The notes beneath the pieces are model-generated. The model saw only the letters and a program-made list of their open reading frames with translations. It had not been told where the DNA came from and ran no database searches. Below, piece by piece: positions 16,742 to 23,749 of a DNA stretch of 64,000 bases. This DNA comes from Huiozyma naganishii CBS 8797 (taxonomy: Eukaryota > Ascomycota > Saccharomycetes > Saccharomycetales > Saccharomycetaceae), in NCBI RefSeq assembly GCF_000348985.1, contig NC_035929.1:496001-560000 (forward strand), given 5' to 3'. The stretch's first letter is position 1. Every line of letters starts with the position of its first letter. A program made the position numbers and the translations under genes.

Positions 16742-17572
16742 ATGTCGCTAAGAACACCTCCTCACTTAGATAGTCAATCTCCAAGCACAGGCAGAAAAAG
16801 TCGTGCTTTGTCTCTTGATCAGTTGGTGAACAAGGACAATACACCAGGATACACGCCAAATCCAAGCCTGGTTCCAATTAGTGAGGAAGCTAGGAATTAT
16901 CCAGGTGAAGTAACCTTACCTAGTATCAGGGAATTATTTGGGAAGTATTTGGACAATGATGCCCCCATCCGTCCTCTAACTGTTCGGTAAACGCCAACAT
17001 ATTATTATTGTCCATATAATCCATTTAGTGATGGTTCTGCCACTGAAAGACACAGTGTTCCACAACTTCAATTGCCAACTGAGGCAAACTGGAATCACAA
17101 AAATTTTTGCTCTTTCCAACTTTCGGTCGGTTCATTAAAGCCAGTTGAAACGTTGTCACCTTCTTCAAAAAGGGAAAAAGTGACCAAAAGCCGCAAAACC
17201 TACCGCAACCCACATCCAATGGACGGGAGACCATGTACCCACTGTAATTCATTGTAGAAGATCCCGGAGTGGCGTTCGGGTCCCTACGGACGCAAGCACA
17301 AAATTTGCAATGCCTGTGGTTTATTTTACCTTAAGTTGAAGGCAAATTTTGGTGAGAGAGCCGCCAATTTATTGATGCACTATCGTAAAACCCATGAGGT
17401 CAAAAACAGAAAAGTCCCATCTGTAATTGATATCCCTCATGAGTTTATTGTGCAGTTGACTTTGGCTGTGGAGAATGTTGAAAAAAATGGCTTGTCAATA
17501 GCATCAGGTGAGTTTCGAACAGCAATAAACGTAAGAAATGGAAGTTTCTGTGGTCTGCGGTGTGTTGCATAA
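16742..17572 (+). pseudogene. GATA zinc-finger transcription factor gene with two in-frame stops
   Basis: A single reading frame of 277 codons from the ATG at 16742 encodes a GATA-family protein but is cut by TAA at 16988-16990 and TAG at 17255-17257. No frameshift occurs over the 831 bases. The first part (82 codons) is Ser/Pro-rich and contains TLPSIRELFG. The middle part ends in the first half of the finger (CTHC, 17237-17248), and the TAG falls four codons after the second cysteine. The finger then continues as IPEWRSGPYG and ICNACGLFYLKL, followed by a conserved basic segment (NLLMHYRKTHEVKNRKVPSV). This looks like the Gat2/Ash1/Gat3/Gat4 group; S. cerevisiae GAT4 (YIR013C) lies beside SQT1. 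Neither stop has a known readthrough context and no splice sites would remove both. A recently inactivated gene is the simplest reading; sequencing error or strain polymorphism is possible. Confidence 0.8.
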
Positions 17573-17971
17573 TTTTTGTTTCTGAAAAGTGCCGTTTTCA
17601 ATTACGTTTAACCATTCAAGGGTTGTCGTACGTTGCTCTGTCTTCCCAACAACTGACATGGAACCAAATTTAACAGTTCCTTCCCTACTATATTGGTAAA
17701 CCATTAACAACCTTAGTACCCCACCTTTTCTGACTTGTAAGCGATGGGGTTTTGCACCCCCTCGATTCTTCTCTCACACCCTCTAACACTCTCCCAGCGC
17801 CATTCTTCCTGTCACTCTGTTGCTGTCCAACTACGCAATAGTCGGTCTCTTATCCGGGCACGTGAGCGGTGAGACCTGGTGCGGAATTGAAATATTGCAA
17901 TTCCTCCGGAGAAAAAACTGTATATCACGGGACTGCGGAATTGAAAATTGTCAGATGCGGAATTGTGCGGA

Positions 17972-18115
17972 ATGTACACGCACACTCTGGGCGATGAAAG
18001 TGCCAGTAATGAACTACTTCTGAGAAGTACCGTTAACTCATTCAATTTTGACCTGTCTATTAAAGAATTTCAAGATATAGGGCTAAAGAATCTTTTGGAC
18101 CGCAATTGTAAGTAA
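17972..18115 (+). other. Short ORF, possible gene relic (47 codons)
   Basis: From ATG at 17972 the frame encodes 47 residues, ending SIKEFQDIGLKNLLDRNCK. The amphipathic pattern and ordinary amino-acid use make it look more like a protein fragment than random sequence, but I recognise no family. It lies inside the inverted repeat. It may be chance. Confidence 0.15.
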
Positions 18116-18140
18116 TCTGTTCATTTCTAGAAAGTAAAAA

Positions 18141-18413
18141 CTAGTGATAGCCATAAATACGATTAACAATACTGCTGTAAGGAAACATAAATGTATATCC
18201 TCCTTTGGAAAGATTCTTGGCGATAATGACATCAAGACTACTTTGTTGGCCAATAAGTATTTCTAATGTGACTATGTCGGGATAATCGTGTCGCTTGTTT
18301 GCAATTCCCGTAGGCTTTCGGCCGCACTTGAAATGCAAGCTCTGCTCAACACGCACATAGATAAAAGTGCTGTGTTTGCTTCCACTTCTAAAGAAAGCAA
18401 AACATACGTGCAT
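18141..18413 (-). CDS. Hypothetical small ORF downstream of a URS1 site
   Basis: From the ATG at 18413 this frame encodes 90 residues. I recognise no family. The N-terminal half is basic (Arg, Lys and His rich). The C-terminal half has a plausible globular pattern (DIVTLEILIGQQSSLDVII) and ends in an aromatic tail. The reasons for listing it are that the frame is intact in otherwise gene-free DNA, and that an exact Ume6 site (URS1) lies 103 bp upstream of its ATG, the usual position in meiotic promoters. The right arm of the 22-bp inverted repeat lies between the two. A random ORF is quite possible. Confidence 0.25.
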   Translation of the reverse strand: MHVCFAFFRSGSKHSTFIYVRVEQSLHFKCGRKPTGIANKRHDYPDIVTLEILIGQQSSLDVIIAKNLSKGGYTFMFPYSSIVNRIYGYH

Positions 18414-18515
18414 TAAAATACTGGCTTGTTGCGGATTTGAATTCCGCACCAGGTCTAGAGGCGTTTGTCATCGCCGTGAAAACAAAATAAAAGAACATTT
18501 GGAGAACAGGGTTAT

Positions 18516-18525
18516 TAGCCGCCGA
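18516..18525 (+). promoter_or_regulatory. URS1 (Ume6 binding site)
   Basis: TAGCCGCCGA matches the yeast URS1 consensus at all ten positions. Ume6 uses such sites to repress early meiotic and some metabolic genes during vegetative growth. The only candidate target close by is the ORF ending at 18141 on the minus strand. Confidence 0.5.
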
Positions 18526-18689
18526 GTATCAGAAGTTTACAGACGGTGGGCGATGGATATTGCAGGGCTCTGGATCCAACAGATTGAATGCTTGATACTA
18601 CGAATTCTATGAATAAGGATAACCTTGATATCAGAGTTGTGGTGAGGTGCAGAGGTATCGAAATGATAGAATTTAAAAACTGTGGGCAT

Positions 18690-18760
18690 AAGTAAACCAT
18701 GAGGGTGAGGGGTTCTTTTAGCAGACGGTGCGTGCCCGACGCCGCAAGCTTCTCCCGAAT
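18690..18760 (+). repeat. Diverged repeat, copy A (possible LTR relic)
   Basis: GCAGACGGTGCGTGCCCGA (18721-18739) followed by CGCCGCAAGCTTCTCCC is about 80 percent identical to 19583-19620, and weaker similarity extends some 25 bases upstream. Both copies have the same orientation and are about 860 bp apart. A Ty-like TGTTGGAAT begins at 18769, just after this copy. Confidence 0.4.
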
Positions 18761-19560
18761 ATGAAGTATTGTTGGAATTGCCCAGATGAATACAGAAATG
18801 CGGTAAGAAGTAAAATTAGAGATGCTACAATTGAGGTAGTGGTCTCGCCAGCTGTCATTCACGCGTTTTTACCCAGATTCGGTAGTAACGCGTAAAATGA
18901 AAGCTAACACAAGCCAAAAGATTTCCTCTTTGGTTAGGAATAGCCGAATAGGAAAAGTTTTGCATCGTGGACGAAGTGGTTTATTCATCTCAGAATTAAC
19001 CATATAAAAGCACACGATATAGCTCGTTTCTCTTGAAGAATTTTAGCAAGATTAATATTTAATTTTGTATTTTATTTAGAGGTTTCTTTCTCACTACGGT
19101 CAGGGCAAGAATTCCTATAATACAGGTTAAACAACTACATCCTGAGATGTCTTGGTCCAGAGGAACAACCAACAACAAGCTAAGATCCTTCGAGAGCTTC
19201 GATCAAGTATATACGGGAAATACATATATTGCGGCGAGAACATTTCACTAGGAAATTAGCCTGATCCGGCAATAAAACCTTTTTAACCTGAACCAATAAA
19301 GACCAGCGTAATTCAGGACGTACGCAAGGTCCACAATTAAAAGGAAGGCTAAATTTTTGTTAAAATTTAGAATATCAATGCTAAATTCTTATATATAGAA
19401 TGTATATAAAGAGAGCAGACTAACTAGTTCGTGTACCGTAAGACTAGTACCTTACACAACACTGCGCTCTAGTCTTAATACTAAATATATTGGGTACTAC
19501 TTAACTGAATTTACTAGTGTAGTTGCTAGAAGCTAAGAATGACGATGCACTACGCATGTT

Positions 19561-19620
19561 TGAGGTGTGGCAGGGTCTTCCAGCAGACGGTCACTCCCGA
19601 GCGCCGGAAGCTCCTCCCCA
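19561..19620 (+). repeat. Diverged repeat, copy B (possible LTR relic)
   Basis: This is the second copy of the sequence at 18690-18760 (shared GCAGACGGT, CCCGA, CGCCG, AAGCT and CTCCC blocks). It lies about 730 bp upstream of a tRNA gene, the favoured target zone of Ty1/copia and Ty3 integration. The ends of any LTR could not be found. Confidence 0.4.
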
Positions 19621-20351
19621 GTATACGCATTATATAGGAAAGTTACATAAACTGTCGATGAATTGTTTTCACCTTTTATATGACGATAAGCAATGTAACA
19701 TTGTACGAAGTTGGATTTCCAATATCCAACAGTAGTCCTATGTGTCGAAGTACAATCGCGTATAGTTAACTCGCTGGTGGATCTAGTTACTCCATAATTA
19801 AGGGTTAACATATTTATGTGAAGGAACCATAATACAAAGAAGTATTTCCGTACATCTCTGTTTAGGTAAGCACAAGTAAAATATTTTTTACTTGTTCTGC
19901 CGTCTTCTACGACACACTAAACGCCAAGTAACTTGCTCAGGTAATAATATACAGCCTCATACACCACAGCCTACAAAATTTGTAACATGGAACTCTCACA
20001 GTTCTCAGTCACGAGACATACAGCTCTCGGTAACGACATACAACTCTCTCTCCTACGAGACACAAACAATAAGTCCGCTTCCACAAGGCAACACATCGCA
20101 ACATACAACAAACAATACAAAAGCATCACACCCTGCTTTAGTCACCAGACTACACCCCACTTTAAGTAAGCAGGCTACGTATCTATAACGAACGGACAGA
20201 CCCAAGCTTATGCGACCTGATCCAGCTTCAATATATTCCTTATATAGAGAGAAAAACAATGGATCACTGTTAAACTCTTATATACCTTAGAGCTTACTCA
20301 AAACATTAATTATGATTAGCGCTATCTTATAAAAATTTTGTGAAAACACAC

Positions 20352-20460
20352 GGGTGTGTGGTCTAGTGGTATGATTCTCGCTTTGGGCGATTCTTAGGTA
20401 CACCTGAGAAAAATCACTTAAACATGTGAGAGGTCCTGGGTTCAATTCCCAGTATGCCCC
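20352..20460 (+). tRNA. tRNA-Pro(UGG) with intron
   Basis: The gene folds as a tRNA with anticodon TGG at 20384-20386. A 37-base intron (20388-20424) follows base 37, as in yeast tRNA-Pro genes. The A box region (TGGTCTAGTGG) and B box (GGTTCAATTCC) are intact, and a T run for polymerase III termination follows at 20464-20468. The acceptor stem GGGTGTG/TATGCCC contains three G-U pairs and the anticodon stem one, so it is weaker than in the S. cerevisiae gene. It may be a diverging but functional copy. Confidence 0.93.
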
Positions 20461-20847
20461 GTAATTTTTATTGCTTTGCGGTTCTTTTTTTAAAGGTTAG
20501 AAACACAACTGCAACTGACGATAAATAAAATACACACCACTTGGCAATCCACCAGTAAGCTATGTTACGACGTTGATTGAGAAAAGGTTTAAAGGGATGT
20601 GAAGTCCAATTCTTTTAAAAACAATTGCTTTATTACACGCTATGGAGAAAATAACACAACGGTCAAGTGAATAAAAACAGTAATCTAATTTACCATCCTT
20701 ACATAATTTTAACTTGGAATGCCCAGGTTAGATAATGATCTTTTAACAAAACCTTGCAAATATTGCGAATGCCAAAGTCCGATGATAAAGTCCCTGCCGT
20801 TACAAATTAAATAATATTACAAACCCTGTGTTAATATACTAATTATT
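20461..20847. other. tRNA-DSN1 intergenic region
   Basis: This is AT-rich DNA holding the tRNA terminator and the 3' end of DSN1. I see no further feature. Confidence 0.4.
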
Positions 20848-22410
20848 TCATCTCTTTATCAAAGCTTTGCTCAATTCACTCAACAACAGCTGCGAATTGA
20901 TCGGTTTTTCGTAGAAGAACTGTCTCCTTTTCAACTCATCCTTCAGAATATTTAACTTCTTCACAGTTGTGCTTAATAACATCTTTGAATGAGAGTCGAA
21001 TAAGTGCGCATGGACCGACAGTCTATCCAGACAGTTTTCGACATCTCTTTTCAAATCATCGAGTATACTGGTATCTACCTCAACCTGAACACCTTCTTCT
21101 TCACAACGTTTTCTTTCATTCTCACTTCTAATTGAAAACTCCTCCCATTCTTTGGCAGGTTCCTGCTCATCCAACAGAATTTTCCACTCTTCAAGCTCTG
21201 CTTGAAGCTTGTCTACCTTTTCGACCAAAACTTTTAGGTTTTTCTCGTTTTCGACATTTTTCGGATTAAGGAGCAAGGTTTTTATCTCAAGATTCCTACG
21301 CCTAGGTCGTATCTTCTGCCTCTCCACTTTCCTCTTTTTCAAAAACTTTCTCTCTCTAAATCCATCAAATGTGTACGTTGTATCGTTGTCTCCAGGTTGG
21401 TCAGTTGGATCATCGTCAAACAACTCCTGAATTTCAGTGTCCTCTTTATCCTCAGTGCTACCTGGGATCTCGTTTTGCGGGACCTCTCTTTCTGGAACTT
21501 CCCATGCTATATCATCTGCACCCTTTTGCAGGTCAGTGACAAACTCGCCAATAATTTCACTTGTGATCTTCTTGGCGTCTAAATATGCTGCACCAGCACG
21601 TGTGCGGTCTGATTGCTGCGAGATTTTGTCGTACGATCTCTTAGCACACCATGTAAATAACTGTTTCAAACGGTCCTCAACACTAGCGTACGCCAAATGT
21701 CTGTAAAATTGTTCTACTGGGACATCATCGTGCGGTAGGATTATACTGTCCTCTCTCTGGGAAGCAATTGACAACCGTCTACCACGCTGTTCAGACATGG
21801 ATTTTCTGTCGGGCCTGTTCCTTAGATAGTTATAACTGTTTGCAGAGCTCGGCGGGTACATGTTCAAAAATGGTACACTCAGAGGTAGCGGTTGCGACTG
21901 ATAATTTTGAGGGATTGGGTATGGAGGCCCCATTGATGATGGATTGGGAGGCATAATTGGTTGGCTAAAGTACTGTGGGTTCATCGGGGACGTTGGTATA
22001 TGACCGTAGTACGGCTGGTTGGCAGCAGGGTGTTGTAGATACAAGTTATGTGATGGCTGTGACAGCGTGCGACGATTCTCTTGGGCACTGTTTGTCAGTT
22101 TTTCAGGTTGTGAGTACGCGCCCAGCGGTGAGCCCAATTGTCCCGTTTTCACCGAGGAGTCAAAGTTCTCCATCCTCTTCGGAGAGACCACATTATGCAG
22201 ATCATCTAACTTCTCCCCTAATGAGGGTACACCATTTATTCTTTTATTCTTATGCCTACGGAACTTGAAGTCCTCATCGCTCTCCACACCAGATAGACTG
22301 TTTTTGCCCTCTTTGTTCTTCACCGGTTCATCGATTGGGATAGTCTCCAATTTCAGAGAGTAATGCGACCTCCTCGATTGCACGCTACTACTTCGTGATC
22401 TCTCCTTCAT
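20848..22410 (-). CDS. DSN1: Dsn1, kinetochore MIND-complex subunit
   Basis: Dsn1 is part of the MIND/Mis12 complex (Mtw1, Nnf1, Nsl1, Dsn1) that links the inner kinetochore to Ndc80. From the ATG at 22410 the product has 520 residues (576 in S. cerevisiae); the upstream in-frame start at 22440 is GTG. The N-terminal 240 residues are disordered, rich in Ser, Pro, Asn and Gln, and contain basic-serine sites (RSRSSSVQSRRS near the start, RGRRLSIAS near 215) of the kind phosphorylated by Aurora B/Ipl1. The conserved domain begins around 235 (AYASVEDRLKQLFTWCAKR), continues through acidic and coiled-coil parts, and ends with the family's C-terminal helix (SQLLLSELSKALIKR). Confidence 0.92.
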   Translation of the reverse strand: MKERSRSSSVQSRRSHYSLKLETIPIDEPVKNKEGKNSLSGVESDEDFKFRRHKNKRINGVPSLGEKLDDLHNVVSPKRMENFDSSVKTGQLGSPLGAYSQPEKLTNSAQENRRTLSQPSHNLYLQHPAANQPYYGHIPTSPMNPQYFSQPIMPPNPSSMGPPYPIPQNYQSQPLPLSVPFLNMYPPSSANSYNYLRNRPDRKSMSEQRGRRLSIASQREDSIILPHDDVPVEQFYRHLAYASVEDRLKQLFTWCAKRSYDKISQQSDRTRAGAAYLDAKKITSEIIGEFVTDLQKGADDIAWEVPEREVPQNEIPGSTEDKEDTEIQELFDDDPTDQPGDNDTTYTFDGFRERKFLKKRKVERQKIRPRRRNLEIKTLLLNPKNVENEKNLKVLVEKVDKLQAELEEWKILLDEQEPAKEWEEFSIRSENERKRCEEEGVQVEVDTSILDDLKRDVENCLDRLSVHAHLFDSHSKMLLSTTVKKLNILKDELKRRQFFYEKPINSQLLLSELSKALIKR

Positions 22411-22725
22411 AGCGACCGTGAATCCCACGCTAGTATACACTTCTGTAAGTCCACTCCATAACGATGTCGAATTCTAGTTACTCACTACAAACAATTCCTT
22501 TTTGTTTACCTTTCGATATTCAAAACGAAGAGGACATTTACCCGGTCGTTACACCGATGGTCCCCATAATGAGGATCCAGCATCGGGAGTTGGGTGGGTG
22601 ACTCGCAACTGGTACCACGTTTCTCCTAAATTGCTCCATCCAACTCTTCATGCAATTAAGTAGCAACTACAAGAAGAACCAGGTAGTTTTACCTTTTTTC
22701 TTTTCTTGCAATTTCCATCGAAGAA
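22411..22725. promoter_or_regulatory. Divergent promoter region with Reb1 site (22538-22544)
   Basis: TTACCCG at 22538-22544 fits the Reb1 core. It is 128 bp upstream of DSN1 and 182 bp upstream of the next ORF. A T/C-rich stretch (about 22688-22710) directly precedes that ORF, as in yeast core promoters. Confidence 0.45.
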
Positions 22726-23130
22726 ATGTGCTATGCAGACGATGACAGTTTGGAGCAACCTGTTTCTTCAGGACCTCATTCTTTCACTGATTCAAACTGC
22801 TGTCTGTCTTTTGGATGCCCAACTTTTCAAACCTACCACTTTGAAACATCTGTTAGTAATGGCTTGTTTCACATGCCACGCACACACTTAGGTGGTTCCG
22901 GTCCATTAACCATTAAAGATCGGAGTTCATCCCTAAGCAGTCCTATTATACCTCATCTCAAACACAACTCAGTACACGGACTCCAGGACAGTCCTGCAAA
23001 GTGGTTGGGGTTCCTGCTTGCAAAGACTCTCTCGAGAGAAATATCAGTTACCCTTTTGGGAAGTATATGCAGGTGCCAAACTGAAGATCGTATAGTCTTC
23101 CCTGTCAATGTGAGGTCGTCGCGGGAGTAG
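22726..23130 (+). CDS. Hypothetical protein, 134 residues, unrecognised
   Basis: An ATG-started frame of 134 residues lies between DSN1 and ULP2, with its own pyrimidine-rich leader and a shared Reb1 site. I do not recognise the product. It has an acidic start (MCYADDDSLE), a Cys/Phe-containing middle (SNCCLSFGCPTF), a Ser/Pro-rich part that could be phosphorylated (KDRSSSLSSPIIPH, LQDSPAKW), and a more hydrophobic C-terminal third with three Arg-rich patches. No signal peptide or membrane span is clear. It is the longest frame in the gap on either strand. It could be a lineage-specific or fast-evolving gene, a decayed gene, or chance. Confidence 0.35.
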   Translation: MCYADDDSLEQPVSSGPHSFTDSNCCLSFGCPTFQTYHFETSVSNGLFHMPRTHLGGSGPLTIKDRSSSLSSPIIPHLKHNSVHGLQDSPAKWLGFLLAKTLSREISVTLLGSICRCQTEDRIVFPVNVRSSRE

Positions 23131-23749
23131 CATAATAGAAAGACTACCTTCAAAGAGGCACTTTTAGTTACCTTGACTGATCGAGAAAATGATCAATACC
23201 AGGGTTTCAGTGCCTCGACATAACAATACACATAGCCCACCTTGGTCTTTGTGACTGTCAGAACTGGAATTTGAAAAGCAGATCATTTGAACAATGTAGT
23301 TTTTGACGATGCCTTCTTTGAGTTTATACTTGCTCGTTACACAGGGAGAGGCAACTTGAAAGTAGGGTCTACCTATCTTCTGAGGTCTCTAACGTAGTGC
23401 GACCTCTAATTTTTAAGCAGGGCAAATACGGAAATAAACATCTGAGAAAAGTGGCAAACCCACACACAAATGAACTACCAAAGCATCGACTTTCAAATAG
23501 CAGATACCCGTAATGTGCTTATTTATTGTAGCTAACACGGGCAAACCTGGAACCCTGTACTACCCTTTAGTACTATACTTCGCATCAGACGCCAAACGAA
23601 TACACGTGACCCCAGAACTTGTAACAAAAACGATGATATTTAGATCAAATGGCGTAATAATGGAGCATTCGCCGGAGAAACCAACATCACACCCAGACTC
23701 GTATACTGTAGGTACGGCCCAGTAATTTTACATTTTGGGCAAAGATACC
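23131..23749. other. Region upstream of ULP2
   Basis: Contains CACGTGAC at 23603-23610, a Cbf1-type E-box, about 140 bp before the ULP2 ATG. The overlapping frame at 23513-23725 is unremarkable. No RNA gene or repeat is seen. Confidence 0.4.

Larger units (their letters stand above)
17872..18456. repeat. Inverted repeat of 22 bp enclosing about 540 bp
   Basis: The arms are 17872-17893 (starting AGACCTGGTGCGGAATT) and 18435-18456; one is the reverse complement of the other at 21 of 22 positions. Inside the left end the motif TGCGGAATTG recurs at 17880, 17934, 17956 and, shortened, 17966. A perfect hairpin GGAATTG/CAATTCC lies at 17883-17904. The right end is itself nearly palindromic (TGCGGATTT...AATTCCGCA, 18430-18449). 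No target-site duplication is visible outside the arms. It could be a decayed non-autonomous DNA transposon or a cluster of protein-binding sites. Confidence 0.45.
17573..20351. other. Gene-poor region between the broken GATA gene and tRNA-Pro
   Basis: These 2.8 kb hold no recognisable gene. They contain an inverted-repeat structure (17872-18456) with several TGCGGAATT motifs, two short ORFs of unknown status, an exact URS1 site (18516-18525), and two diverged copies of a 60-base sequence (about 18690-18760 and 19561-19620). AT-rich stretches with TATA-like boxes follow, up to the tRNA. The position upstream of a tRNA gene suits decayed Ty LTRs, but I could not delimit one. STS1, which lies between SQT1 and DSN1 in S. 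cerevisiae, is not here. Confidence 0.5.

Noticed and set aside
16988..17257. Programmed stop-codon readthrough of the GATA gene
   Set aside because: The bases after the stops (ACG and AAG) do not match the known CARYYA or CTA readthrough contexts. Kept only as a remote option.
16985..17260. Removal of the two GATA-gene stops by splicing
   Set aside because: No GTATGT-type donor or TACTAAC branch point lies suitably placed, and an intron covering both stops would delete the first cysteine pair.
18108..18410. Possible introns using GTAAGT (+, 18108) or GTATGT (-, near 18405)
   Set aside because: The next AG lies only about 20 bases away and no TACTAAC branch point is present on either strand.
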